64,000 nucleotides of DNA from Laspinema sp963821735 (GCA_963821735.1 CAWGFK010000002.1:1011943-1075942), one strand, 5' to 3'. Counted from the first letter of the stretch, positions 27,099 to 36,120 are shown. The notes: generated from the letters alone by a model not told the origin. Numbers and translations: made by a program.

Positions 27099-28742
27099 CT
27101 AACTTACTGGGGAAATTATTTTTGCCGCAGGGGGAAAATAACTCGTTGCCTCAGCAAGATGTTTCTGCAACGTAGAGACAGGTAAGGGTCCTAAAATATG
27201 ATTCCAGGGTAAGATTTGGGTTGATTCCCAATTCTCGTGAACATAAAAGTCTAAGTCCGGTAATGTTCCCCGCAGTTCTTTAAAGGCGCGACGGTAGCTG
27301 CCGAGGGTTTCGCCATAATGTCGGACCAATTCTAAGAGAGAAGATAAGCGGCGATCGCCTCGGGAAATTAAGGCTTGAATCACGGACCAATTATAACTTT
27401 CTGGCCGAAATTCTATCCCCGACTTCCCTAATTCTTTCTGTAACTTTTTCAACCGTTTTTCCGCTTGCGGATTCACCCCAAACCACTGAAATGGGGTATG
27501 CGCTTTCGGAACAAAGGTACTACAGCCAAAGGTCAGGCGTAAACCCGGTGCAGATTTTTTCAAAGACTGCAACAGTTGCACCGTTGCCTCCAAATCCTCT
27601 AGTTCTTCCCCAGGAACTCCAGACATTCCATAGAGTTTTAATCCAGTTAATCCCCCCGCTTTGGCATTCACTGCCGCTTGGGTAATTTCCTGATTTTCTA
27701 GCTTTTTATTGACAATTTTACGCACCCGTTCCGAACCACTTTCGATGGCAATGGTTAGGGATTTTGTCCCGCGATTTGCCAGGGTTTGGGCTAATTCTGG
27801 GGTGACGGTATTGGTCCTAACTGAAGCAATACTCAGACGCACATCCTCAAATTGCGGTTGATTCAGGTAGTCTAATAATTGATTAAATTCTGGATGCTGA
27901 GTTACCGAAGCGCCTAACAATCCAATCCGCCGGGTGACTTGTAAACCCCGTTCAATAGCCGGAATTAAGGAGTGTTCTAAACTCGCGGTTCTAAAGGGTA
28001 AAGTTAGATAACTCGCTAAACAAAACCGACACATTTCTGGACAACTTCTAACCACTTCGACCATGAAAATATCCGGCCAAGCGGCTTTTTCAGTCACTAC
28101 AGAAGAGGTGGATAAAACATTACCGCGATAGGTTTGTTTGGCGACGGTTTCGGGAATGTCTGAATCAATGGGGTGAATTGAGGAGATCGCCCCTTCGGGA
28201 CTGTGATAGGTAACGTCATACAAACTGGGGACATAAACCCCAGGAATCTGCGCCAGATGCCGCAATTGCTGCAGTCGCCCTGCCTTGCGGACCTGTTGAT
28301 ACCCATCCACAAATTCACCCAGGAGATTTTCCCCATCCCCGAGTAAAATCACATCAAAAAAGTCCGCAAACGGTTCAGGATTCGCCGTCAAAACCGGACC
28401 CCCGCCAAAAATCAACGGGTGCGATTCCTGGCGATTGGATGCCCGAATCGGAATATCCAGAGACTCTAATAATCCGAGGATATTCACATAATCCAATTCC
28501 CAAGAGACGGAGAAACCCAACAATTCGGGTTCTCCAGGTAAGGGTTCATGGAAATCCGTAAACAAGCGAGACACTTGCAAATCCCCCCGGGTTGCTAGGG
28601 TCGCCCAGACGATTTGATAGCCTAAGCTAGTAATCCCAACACTGTACTCATTGGGAAAGGCATAAATTAGGGGAATTGCATCACTATCGGCAGTTGCCGG
28701 GGTAAATAACAGATGTTCAGCGTCAAATATAGAAGGGGTCAC
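27099..28742 (-). CDS. B12-binding-type radical SAM protein
   Basis: A 547-residue radical SAM enzyme. The N-terminal 190 residues resemble a cobalamin-binding-like Rossmann region (MTPSIFDAEHLLFTPATADS, then GFSVSWELDYVNILGLLESL and HPLIFGGGPVLTANPEPFAD). The radical SAM core starts with VEVVRSCPEMCRFCLASY, a C-x3-C-x2-C cluster motif, and continues with SGSERVRKIVNKKLENQE and GLTGLKLYGMSGVPGEELED. It resembles the N-terminal two-thirds of the TIGR03960-like family. Substrate unknown. It runs alone on the minus strand. Confidence 0.88.
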   Translation of the reverse strand: MTPSIFDAEHLLFTPATADSDAIPLIYAFPNEYSVGITSLGYQIVWATLATRGDLQVSRLFTDFHEPLPGEPELLGFSVSWELDYVNILGLLESLDIPIRASNRQESHPLIFGGGPVLTANPEPFADFFDVILLGDGENLLGEFVDGYQQVRKAGRLQQLRHLAQIPGVYVPSLYDVTYHSPEGAISSIHPIDSDIPETVAKQTYRGNVLSTSSVVTEKAAWPDIFMVEVVRSCPEMCRFCLASYLTLPFRTASLEHSLIPAIERGLQVTRRIGLLGASVTQHPEFNQLLDYLNQPQFEDVRLSIASVRTNTVTPELAQTLANRGTKSLTIAIESGSERVRKIVNKKLENQEITQAAVNAKAGGLTGLKLYGMSGVPGEELEDLEATVQLLQSLKKSAPGLRLTFGCSTFVPKAHTPFQWFGVNPQAEKRLKKLQKELGKSGIEFRPESYNWSVIQALISRGDRRLSSLLELVRHYGETLGSYRRAFKELRGTLPDLDFYVHENWESTQILPWNHILGPLPVSTLQKHLAEATSYFPPAAKIISPVS

Positions 28743-28818
28743 AAGCAGGGTTTAAATGAGGACAATTTGACAGCAGCAGAGGGTTAAAATCCCTGCTGAT
28801 TGATAGAGGTTAATTTAT

Positions 28819-29067
28819 TTATTTATATTTTAGTTTAAGCCCTAAAATAATCGAAGCCAAAATAAAGGTAATAAAATTAGCTAAAATTATCGCAATATCT
28901 TGCTTGAATAGACCATAAATTAGCCAAAGAAAAATTCCAGTGCAGAACATTAAAAAAGTATTTAATGAAACATCCTTGGTCGATTTAGATTTCCAAGTGT
29001 GGATCACTTGAGGGACAAAGGCTAAAGTTGTTAAGGTCCCGGCCAATAATCCTATAACCGTAATCAT
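28819..29067 (-). CDS. SemiSWEET sugar transporter
   Basis: An 82-residue membrane protein with three hydrophobic helices, the half-SWEET (MtN3/PQ-loop) fold that works as a dimer to move sugars. The PQ motif is present in LAFVPQVIHTWKSKSTKDVS, followed by LNTFLMFCTGIFLWLIYGLF with the conserved N and W/Y positions. It lies between the radical SAM gene and the ABC ATPase gene, on the same strand as both. Confidence 0.9.
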   Translation of the reverse strand: MITVIGLLAGTLTTLAFVPQVIHTWKSKSTKDVSLNTFLMFCTGIFLWLIYGLFKQDIAIILANFITFILASIILGLKLKYK

Positions 29068-29105
29068 ATTTACGTTGCTAACTCCTATATTTTGCTACTA
29101 ACTCT

Positions 29106-29870
29106 CTATAAAATTTGGGATAAAAATTGACGGGTTCGTTCTTCTTGGGGATTTTGGAAAAAGTTGGTGGGTGTTGCCACTTCGATGACCGTTCCACAAT
29201 CCATAAACACCACGCGATCGGCCACTTCTCGGGCAAATCCGACTTCATGGGTGACCACAACCATTGTCATTCCAGAGGTTGCTAAATCCCGCATGACTTC
29301 TAGGACTTCCCGAACCATTTCTGGGTCTAAAGCGGAGGTGGGTTCATCAAATAGCATGATTTTCGGTTGCATTGCCAAGGCGCGGGCGATCGCCACTCGT
29401 TGCTGTTGTCCTCCGGATAACTGCCCGGGATATTTCCGCGCTTGTTCCAGGATTCCCACCCGTTCCAATAACTGCATCCCCACTTCCTCTGCCTTCATCC
29501 TAGACCATCGGCGCACCCATTTGGGGGCTAAGGTCACATTTTGCAAGACGGTGAGGTGTGGGAAGAGATTAAACTGCTGAAAAACCATCCCCACTTCCCG
29601 GCGAATATTATCAATATTCTTCAAGTCATTGGAGAGTTCAATTCCATCAATTTCAATCCGTCCTTTTTGATAGTCTTCTAGGGCATTAAAGGTCCGGATA
29701 AAGGTTGATTTACCCGAACCCGATGGACCCATAATCACCACAACTTCTCCCGGATCAATGGTTAGACTAACCCCGCGCAGGGCGTGATACTGTCCATACC
29801 ATTTGTGGACATCTTTGGCAATAATAATGGGGGATTGGTCATTGGTCATGGGTTGTTGGTCGTTGGTCAT
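29106..29870 (-). CDS. Polar amino-acid ABC transporter ATPase
   Basis: A 254-residue ATPase of the GlnQ/AapP type that energises amino-acid uptake. Walker A GPSGSGKSTFIRTFNALE, signature LSGGQQQRVAIARALAM, Walker B IMLFDEPTSALDPEM and the switch histidine in VVVTHEVGFAREVADR are complete. The N end is odd: MTNDQQPMTNDQSP comes from copies of the GGTCATTGGTC repeat read in reverse. A second start at 29849 (MTNDQSPIIIAKDV) is equally possible. It works with the permeases at 30557 and 31652 and the binding protein at 33734. Confidence 0.93.
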   Translation of the reverse strand: MTNDQQPMTNDQSPIIIAKDVHKWYGQYHALRGVSLTIDPGEVVVIMGPSGSGKSTFIRTFNALEDYQKGRIEIDGIELSNDLKNIDNIRREVGMVFQQFNLFPHLTVLQNVTLAPKWVRRWSRMKAEEVGMQLLERVGILEQARKYPGQLSGGQQQRVAIARALAMQPKIMLFDEPTSALDPEMVREVLEVMRDLATSGMTMVVVTHEVGFAREVADRVVFMDCGTVIEVATPTNFFQNPQEERTRQFLSQIL

Positions 29871-29959
29871 GGGTTGTTGGTCGTTGGTCGTTGGTCATTT
29901 GGGGGTTGTCATTAGGTTGTTGGTCAAATGACAAATAACAAAGGACAAATGACAAACTA
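29849..29959. repeat. Tandem GGTCATTGGTC / GGTCGTTGGTC repeats
   Basis: Degenerate short direct repeats of the type TTGTTGGTCGTTGGTCATGG run from the 5' end of the ABC ATPase gene into the gap before the GAF gene. On the other strand they read (A)ATGACCAA. A related array is at 42861-42958. Confidence 0.7.
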
Positions 29960-30451
29960 ACTATCTCTAATTGTGGCAGCATTGCCTAAAGTTGCTGCGG
30001 CATTTTTCATCTGTTTGATATCGTCTAAAGACCATAATCTGGTATCCTCGCAGTGATGAGCTACGAGTAATCCCCATAATCCAATCGGCGAAAGAATCGG
30101 AACCACTAAATTGGCTTGAACTTGCAGGTTTCGGAGAAACTCTCGATGACACTCATTGATAGGTTCAGTTTCAATATTAGAAATTGCCCGGATTCGTCCC
30201 TGCAAATATAAAGCGGCATATTCATCCCCAAAACATTGGTCGGGTCCAGTTTGTCCCAAGATGGAAAAGTGAGGTGCACTCACTGATTCAAAGGTGACTT
30301 GTCCTTTCCAAGGGGAATAAAAGTAATATAATAAAATCCGATTAACATTAAGCCTTTCTCTTAACTCAGATGTGGTTTGTTGAATTAACAAATCCTGGGT
30401 TAGGGTTTTCGCTAAACGGTCAGCAACCTTTCGCAAACTCCAATCAGACAT
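29957..30451 (-). CDS. GAF domain protein
   Basis: A 164-residue protein that is essentially one GAF domain (LAKTLTQDLLIQQTTSELRE, LYYFYSPWKGQVTFESVSAP, VVPILSPIGLWGLLVAHHCE). The closing motif is that of cyanobacteriochrome/phytochrome-like GAF domains, but the bilin-binding cysteine region is not evident (SAPHFSILGQTGPDQC). It may bind a small ligand or be part of a degraded sensor. It lies inside the amino-acid transporter cluster between permease and ATPase genes. Confidence 0.82.
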   Translation of the reverse strand: MSDWSLRKVADRLAKTLTQDLLIQQTTSELRERLNVNRILLYYFYSPWKGQVTFESVSAPHFSILGQTGPDQCFGDEYAALYLQGRIRAISNIETEPINECHREFLRNLQVQANLVVPILSPIGLWGLLVAHHCEDTRLWSLDDIKQMKNAAATLGNAATIRDS

Positions 30452-30556
30452 AAATAAAAATTGGGGGTTTAAATGGTTGAGGCAAGGGATTTATCCAAAC
30501 ACTTGCCTGTTTCTTTATCATAGGGAAAATTAGCGGTTTTGAGGAGGCGATCGCCT

Positions 30557-31600
30557 TTAGGATTTCCCCACGGCTAATTTTTGCTCTAACCGGCGACTGG
30601 CAAGGGACATTCCATAGCAGAAAATCCAGTAAATTAAGCCCACAAAAATGTAGACTTCCGCGTAGTCCCCGATAAATTCAGGTTGAGCCAGAATCGATCG
30701 CGCCATTCCTGTTAATTCTACTAAACCCACCAGCGCCAGTAAAGAGGTATCTTTAAATAATCCAATAAACTGCCCGACAATGGCGGGAATCACAGCGCGT
30801 AATGCTTGGGGTAATACAATCAGCGAAATTACCCAAGGGGTTGCCAATCCCAACGCTTTCGCCGCTTCAATTTGTCCCCGAGGGACAGATTGCAAACCTC
30901 CTCGGACATTTTCTGCCATGTAAGCGGCACTAAACAGACTCAACCCGGCGATCGCCCGCATGACGCGATCGAGACGCATCTCCATCGGCAAAAACAACGG
31001 TAACATCACCTGCGCCATAAACAAAATCCCAATTAATGGTAATCCCCGGACAATTTCAATATAGAGAATGCACAACCAGCGCAACACCGGGAGAGAACTT
31101 TGCCGTCCTAATGCTAACAAAACTCCCGCTGGAAATGACAAAACAATACTCACAATTGCCGTTAACAGGGTGAGTAATAATCCATTCCATAACTGAGTCT
31201 GAACCTGTCGCAGTCCGAATCCCCCGCCAATGAACCAGAGAATCACCGGAAATGCTAAAATCCAGGCCAAAGGAATCCATTGCACCCACCGGGAACGCCA
31301 GCGGATTGCCCAGAACGAAAAAGCAGCAGCGCCAGCAATTACCCCCGTTGCCATGCCGATGCGCCAATAGAGTTGGGGGGGATATCTTCCGACTAAAAAT
31401 AACCGCCAGTTGACCCCAATCACTTGCCAATCCGCCAAGGCGATCGCCCAATGCAACAATCCGCCCCCTAGCTGATAAATCAACCCCAGACAAATCACCG
31501 TCAGAATACTATTGTACCAAGTATTAAACAGATTTTTTCTAGCCCAGAGCCAGGGAGAAAGTTTGGGCGTAATAGGTGGGAGTTCGGCTTTGCTGTCCAT
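30557..31600 (-). CDS. natH: Amino-acid ABC transporter permease (NatH/AapM-like)
   Basis: A 347-residue membrane permease, larger than the usual HisM/GlnP size, with extra N-terminal helices as in AapM/NatH of general amino-acid systems. The characteristic EAA loop is EAAKALGLATPWVISLIVLP. The segment SLFSAAYMAENVRGGLQSVP and the last helices follow the HisM pattern. It lies 50 bases downstream of the other permease gene, so the two likely form the heterodimer of the transporter. Confidence 0.88.
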   Translation of the reverse strand: MDSKAELPPITPKLSPWLWARKNLFNTWYNSILTVICLGLIYQLGGGLLHWAIALADWQVIGVNWRLFLVGRYPPQLYWRIGMATGVIAGAAAFSFWAIRWRSRWVQWIPLAWILAFPVILWFIGGGFGLRQVQTQLWNGLLLTLLTAIVSIVLSFPAGVLLALGRQSSLPVLRWLCILYIEIVRGLPLIGILFMAQVMLPLFLPMEMRLDRVMRAIAGLSLFSAAYMAENVRGGLQSVPRGQIEAAKALGLATPWVISLIVLPQALRAVIPAIVGQFIGLFKDTSLLALVGLVELTGMARSILAQPEFIGDYAEVYIFVGLIYWIFCYGMSLASRRLEQKLAVGKS

Positions 31601-31651
31601 AAATTCGTCACCCTTGCTAACAGATTTATCCGGTTATTATTGCCATTAAGT

Positions 31652-32620
31652 TTAGCGTTCTTTTAATTGAACTTTTTTATTATAAAAATTCAGAAACAGG
31701 GAAATTAATAAACTAATCGTCAAATAGGTTGCCATCAACAAAATCATCACTTCCACCGCCCGTCCCGTTTGATTAAACGTGGTGGAGGCGACAAAATAAA
31801 TATCAGGATAACCGATCGCGATCGCTAAACTGGTATTTTTCGCTAAATTCAGATATTGACTCGTCAAAGAGGGGATCATCGTTCGCAACGCTTGGGGAAA
31901 AATCACCAAGCGCAACATTAAGCTGGGATTCAAACCCAGGGATTTCGCCGCTTCCCACTGTCCTTTGGGCACCGATTGAATCCCGGCGCGCACAATTTCT
32001 GCAATAAATGCTGCCGTATAAAGACTCAATCCTAGCACCAAGGCAGATAATTCCGGAGACAGTTGTAATCCCCCCACAATTTGTCCATTCTCCAACACTT
32101 CGGGTATCGTCCAAGGCAGGGGAAAGGCAACGACTTGCTGACTTAAATAAATCCTCAGCGGCAATTCCATGACATCTTGGAGTCCAGGCAAACTTAAGAA
32201 AACCGCCGAATACCAGAAAAATAATTGCAGCAATAAAGGTGTATTGCGGAGAATTTCCACATAGAGTAACGAAAGTTTTCGTAATAGCCAATTATCCCAC
32301 AATCGCCCGACTCCCACAGTAATCCCGACTACCGTTGCCAGGATAATTCCCACTGCCATCACTCGTAAGGAGTTGAGTAATCCGACCAATAAAGCTCTCG
32401 CGTAGGTAGAACTTCGGTCGTAGGAAATCAGGGTTTCACCAATATCAAACGCTGCTTGAGAGTCTAAAAAGTCAAATCCCAGACTCATGCCTTGTTGCTG
32501 TAAATTGCGCTGCAAGTTTTGCCAAAGGGTTACCCCCAATATGACAATCAAGACAACGGCAACAGCTTGGATAGCAACAAACCAAAATCGGCGATCGCGC
32601 CACAATCTTCTCATACCCAA
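31652..32620 (-). CDS. natG: Amino-acid ABC transporter permease (NatG/AapQ-like)
   Basis: A 322-residue permease with an N-terminal transmembrane helix (FWFVAIQAVAVVLIVILGVT), a periplasmic stretch with GFDFLDSQAAFDIGETLISY typical of AapQ/NatG, and the core HisM-like domain. The EAA loop is EAAKSLGLNPSLMLRLVIFP. It precedes the second permease gene on the minus strand. In Anabaena the N-II system (NatFGH with BgtA) imports acidic and neutral amino acids. The symbol rests on architecture and neighbours. Confidence 0.88.
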   Translation of the reverse strand: MGMRRLWRDRRFWFVAIQAVAVVLIVILGVTLWQNLQRNLQQQGMSLGFDFLDSQAAFDIGETLISYDRSSTYARALLVGLLNSLRVMAVGIILATVVGITVGVGRLWDNWLLRKLSLLYVEILRNTPLLLQLFFWYSAVFLSLPGLQDVMELPLRIYLSQQVVAFPLPWTIPEVLENGQIVGGLQLSPELSALVLGLSLYTAAFIAEIVRAGIQSVPKGQWEAAKSLGLNPSLMLRLVIFPQALRTMIPSLTSQYLNLAKNTSLAIAIGYPDIYFVASTTFNQTGRAVEVMILLMATYLTISLLISLFLNFYNKKVQLKER

Positions 32621-32650
32621 TCCGGTTGTAAAAAGTCGGTTTTCTGCGAT

Positions 32651-32704
32651 TAGCCCGCGCAGGCGGGCTTCGTCCGTATAGCCTCCACCCTTGAGGGTGT
32701 GGGC
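32651..32704 (-). repeat. Dispersed GGCTATACGGACGAAG repeat, copy 2
   Basis: Reverse-oriented copy of the repeat at 21856-21911, between the GST gene and the natG-like permease. It has the same GCCCGC/GCGGGC hairpin and CACCCTTGAGGGTG palindrome but lacks the poly-T terminator. Confidence 0.7.
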
Positions 32705-32715
32705 GTTGATAAACT

Positions 32716-33681
32716 TTAACCAAACCGACTGCGATCGTGCGGTTCATCCCAATTAATCATCGGTCCTTTCGGAACAATTCCCGTGGGATTGACTTTCGGA
32801 TGACTCCGATAATAATGCTGCTTAATATGGTCAAAATTGCAGGTAGGTTTGATTCCCGGATGTTGATACAACTCCTTGAGATAATTCCACAAATTAGGAT
32901 AATCTACAATTCGCCGGATATTACATTTAAAATGGACATAATAAACCGGGTCAAACCGCACCAGGGTGGTAAACATACAAATGTCCGCTTCTGTCAGGCA
33001 GTCACCACATAAATAGCGCTGTTTTCCCAGAATTCCCTCCCAGTGGTCCAAGGCATCAAATAAATCCGTCACCCCTTCCTCATACGCCGCCTGAGTTGTG
33101 GCAAATCCAGCCCGATACACCCCATTATTAATCGGTTGATAAATATCATCAATAGTTTTATCAATCACCCCTTGCAAATCCGTTGGATATAAATCAATAG
33201 AATTTTCGGCAATCCCCTCAAATTCCGTATCCAACATTCGGATAATTTCCCGAGATTCATTGTTGACAATTTGCTGAGTTTCTTTGTCCCATAACACCGG
33301 AACGGTCACCCGTCCACTGTAATTTGCATTGGCTTTAAGATAAAGTTGCCATAAATAATCGCAGTGATTCACCGGATCCGGAATCATCCCCGGATACTCA
33401 GCAAATTCCCAACTATTTTGGTCAATTACCGGGGAAACTACCGAGAGACTAATCGCTGATTCTAAGCCTTTCAACGACCGCATAATTAGAGTCCGATGCG
33501 CCCAAGGACAAGCTAAAGACACATACAGATGATACCGTCCCGCTACAGCGGGATATTCACTGGAACTATCGGCAGTAATCCGATTCCGAAAGGTGGTAGA
33601 AGGGCGCACAAATCGACCCCCACTATCTTCCTGTTCCCGTTCAGTTACCCATTTTCCATCAATTAATAGACCCAATCCCAT
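32716..33681 (-). CDS. Glutathione S-transferase, Xi/hydroquinone-reductase type
   Basis: A 321-residue protein of the ECM4/YqjG (glutathionyl-hydroquinone reductase) family, which removes glutathione from quinone conjugates. The active-site cysteine is in LYVSLACPWAHRTLIMRSLK. The signature SVVSPVIDQNSWEF and later NNGVYRAGFATTQAAYEEGV and LCGDCLTEADICMFTTLVRF fit the family. It lies inside the amino-acid ABC cluster, between binding-protein and permease genes. Confidence 0.9.
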   Translation of the reverse strand: MGLGLLIDGKWVTEREQEDSGGRFVRPSTTFRNRITADSSSEYPAVAGRYHLYVSLACPWAHRTLIMRSLKGLESAISLSVVSPVIDQNSWEFAEYPGMIPDPVNHCDYLWQLYLKANANYSGRVTVPVLWDKETQQIVNNESREIIRMLDTEFEGIAENSIDLYPTDLQGVIDKTIDDIYQPINNGVYRAGFATTQAAYEEGVTDLFDALDHWEGILGKQRYLCGDCLTEADICMFTTLVRFDPVYYVHFKCNIRRIVDYPNLWNYLKELYQHPGIKPTCNFDHIKQHYYRSHPKVNPTGIVPKGPMINWDEPHDRSRFG

Positions 33682-33733
33682 CGTTGTTTATTCCTTAAGT
33701 TTTGAAAAATTTTAGCTCAAGCATGGACTGCTT

Positions 33734-34792
33734 TTAGCGAAAGGGAGGTGAATACATCAATCCGCCATCAGTCCATAATTTATTTAATCCCCGATCGAGA
33801 TTGAGAGGGGTTTCTGGCCCTAAATTGCGATTGTAAATTTCTCCATAGTTTCCCACATGGCGAATCACGCGCAGGGCAAAATCATTACTCAATCCTAAGT
33901 CTTGGCCTAGATTACCTTCCGTTCCCAAAAACCGGGTAATTTCGGGATTGCTACTATTAACCATTTCCTCGACATTTTCGGAAGTAATCCCGAGTTCTTC
34001 AGCATAAATGGTGGTATAGATAATCCAATTCACCACATCGGACCAGTTCGGGTCTCCTGGGGCCACCGCTGGGGCGAGGGGTTCTTTAGAAATGGTATCT
34101 TCTAAAATTAAATGTTGTTCAGGGTCAGGAAAGCGCGATCGCCGCGAGACTAATTGAGAGCGATCGGATGTCACCGCTTGACAGCGACCCTGGAGATAGG
34201 TGGCATAGGCGACATTGATATCTTCAAAAACCACGAGTTGATAGTTGATGCCGAGACTTGCCATGCGATCGGCGACATTTTGCTCGTTAGTCGTCCCGGT
34301 TTGGGTGCAAATTGCTTTATCCTTTAGTCCGGCGAGGTTAGTAATCCCGCTGTTTTGGCGAACCATAATCCCTTGTCCGTCATAGAAGACGACGGGGGCA
34401 AATTGTAACCCCACAGCCCCCGTATCCCGGCTGAGGGTCCAGGTGGTGTTCCGACTGAGGATATCAACTTCCCCACTTTTAACGGCGGTAAAGCGTTCTT
34501 TAGCGTTGAGATTGCGGAATTCAACGGCGTTGGGGTCGTCAAAAATAGCGGCAGCGATCGCCCGACAGATCTCCACATCGAGTCCCGCATATCTGCCGGT
34601 AGCATCGACAAAACTAAATCCCGGTAACTCGCCACTGACGCCACAGACAATCTGACCCTGATTTTGGATTTGAGCCAACTTCTGCGAACCCGTGGCAACA
34701 TTGGCGTTGGGTTGACTGGATGTCCCCCCACAAGCAGTCACGGCGATCGCCAGACACAGACTCGCCAGTTTCAATAATCCCTTTTTACTCAT
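33734..34792 (-). CDS. natF: Amino-acid ABC transporter substrate-binding protein (NatF/AapJ-like)
   Basis: A 352-residue periplasmic binding protein with a lipoprotein-type signal (LASLCLAIAVTACGGTSSQP, lipobox T-A-C). The ligand-binding fold has QIVCGVSGELPGFSFVDATG, GLDVEICRAIAAAIFDD and CTQTGTTNEQNVADRM. Length and spacing match AapJ/NatF. It is the first gene of the transporter set and delivers polar amino acids to the NatG/NatH-like permeases. A hairpin at 34899-34936 separates it from the preceding gene. Confidence 0.9.
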   Translation of the reverse strand: MSKKGLLKLASLCLAIAVTACGGTSSQPNANVATGSQKLAQIQNQGQIVCGVSGELPGFSFVDATGRYAGLDVEICRAIAAAIFDDPNAVEFRNLNAKERFTAVKSGEVDILSRNTTWTLSRDTGAVGLQFAPVVFYDGQGIMVRQNSGITNLAGLKDKAICTQTGTTNEQNVADRMASLGINYQLVVFEDINVAYATYLQGRCQAVTSDRSQLVSRRSRFPDPEQHLILEDTISKEPLAPAVAPGDPNWSDVVNWIIYTTIYAEELGITSENVEEMVNSSNPEITRFLGTEGNLGQDLGLSNDFALRVIRHVGNYGEIYNRNLGPETPLNLDRGLNKLWTDGGLMYSPPFR

Positions 34793-34898
34793 CTCGATGA
34801 ATTTCTTATATTGAATTGGCCGGTTGCAGTGCGATTATCCTGATTACAGGCTGTGCTTTATCTTACACGACGGGGAAAGCCTGCGACTTCGACCGCTG

Positions 34899-34936
34899 AA
34901 AATACCTACTGCTGTGGCGATCGCAGCAGGTATTTT
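34899..34936 (-). terminator. Hairpin after the gene ending at 35080
   Basis: AAAATACCT and AGGTATTTT form the arms, with a HIP1-containing centre (GCGATCGCAGC). On the minus strand it ends in a T-rich TATTTTC. It could end the transcript coming from 35307. Confidence 0.45.
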
Positions 34937-35079
34937 ATCAAGAGTTTCAACAGGTGAGTGGGTTGCGCCATTGCGATCATCTCCCCCAAGAAAGCGGCAG
35001 ACAAACCGCACCGCGATCGGTCATCCATTGCGGGAAATTAGAGATGAGGGCCAAGGGAACCCTGAGCTTGAGCAATGGG

Positions 35080-35307
35080 TTATCCCATATCCGTGGCAAT
35101 TCGTTCACTGGCGATATCGCGAATCAGAGAGAGTCGCGATCGCAGGTATGCATTCAACACATTCACTTGATCCGGATCGAGGGGTTGCTCTTGTCTGAAC
35201 TGCTTGAGCAACCACTGCACCAAGCTAGCATCATCTAGGCTTAACAAAACGTTAACCTGGGTTTTTTCTATCAAGGACCAAATTTGACGTAGCATTAAGG
35301 GATTCAT
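35080..35307 (-). CDS. Small hypothetical protein
   Basis: A 75-residue protein, MNPLMLRQIWSLIEKTQVNV onward. The frame is open upstream to 35325, but ATG 35305-35307 follows GGCAGGAGGAAAT, a strong Shine-Dalgarno five bases away, which decides the start. Predicted all-helical and soluble. The pattern LLSLDDASLVQWLLKQFRQE-QPLDPDQVNVLNAYL suggests two helix pairs. I recall similar short cyanobacterial proteins but no assigned function. Confidence 0.72.
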   Translation of the reverse strand: MNPLMLRQIWSLIEKTQVNVLLSLDDASLVQWLLKQFRQEQPLDPDQVNVLNAYLRSRLSLIRDIASERIATDMG

Positions 35308-36047
35308 ATTTCCTCCTGCCAACAAAAACCAATCTCTTATCGGGGATTGGCTAAATGCGGATTTATTTCGCGGCTACCGGAAAAACGACCCTCGCCGTTC
35401 TTCCCGTAAGCTTAATAATTCCTTTATATTTACACCATACCGTATTTATCCGGGATTGGATCGACACAACATAAGATGCAACAATAGTTACCAAAACCTT
35501 ACAATTCGTTTGTTACAAACTTTACCTTTTCAGCCCTTGTTCGGTCTTAACTCCGTGATTTTTCAGCTGAATCAGGCTGTTTTTAGTAGTTGAGACTACA
35601 TATTAAGTTTTTTGAAGATAAACCTACCAATCTCTCTGGATGTTGCGCTTGAAAAAAGCACCCATTGATTGGATGCTCAATTTATTATATCGCGCTCATC
35701 CAGGGTTCCTCTCCTGAGAAAGGGGCTTTGTTGCTTCATCGAACCCACTCTGAATTGTCCCAATCATTGAGTTCATTGAACTTGAAGGATTTCCCCAAAT
35801 TTTGAGTAACTTTTTGTAACCCGAACCCCGATCGCCTAGCCCGGACTTACGAAAGATGGAACATCAAAACCTAAATGTAGAGGCAAGAAAGCGAATCTCC
35901 TCTACATTTAGGGTGGGGGCTTCACAAATGCTTAAGTCCTGTTCTAAACGATGTTGAACCGATCGCCTCGTGCGGGATTGTAACGTTATCCACCAAGGCA
36001 ATCCAGAAACCTACTTGATCGCGCTGTCTGAGATACTGCACTAAAAA
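35308..36047. other. Gene-poor stretch with one palindromic element
   Basis: No supported gene. The first 500 bases are AT-rich with no recognised RNA. A palindromic element occupies 35851-35940 (listed separately). Confidence 0.5.
35851..35940. repeat. Palindromic element with GGACTT/AAGTCC ends
   Basis: CCTAAATGTAGAGG at 35870-35883 faces CCTCTACATTTAGG at 35899-35912. Outside these, GGACTTAC and CTTAAGTCC are inverted ends. It has no coding capacity and may be a non-autonomous element. Confidence 0.55.
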
Positions 36048-36120
36048 TGGAGAATAGCGGATTCGAACCGCTGACCTCTGCGGTGCGATCGCAGCGCTCT
36101 ACCAACTGAGCTAATTCCCC
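36048..36120 (-). tRNA. tRNA-Ala (anticodon CGC)
   Basis: A 73-nucleotide cloverleaf on the minus strand. Acceptor GGGGAAT/ATTCTCC (one G-U), D arm GCTC/GAGC, anticodon arm CTGCG-ATCGCAC-CGCAG with anticodon CGC (reads GCG), T arm AGCGG-TTCGAAT-CCGCT, and discriminator A. A HIP1 octamer (36085-36092) spans the anticodon stem and loop. No 3' CCA is encoded. Confidence 0.95.

Noticed and set aside
35500..35530. Second HLR1 site (GTTACAAACTTTACC)
   Set aside because: The second half lacks TTACA at the required spacing.
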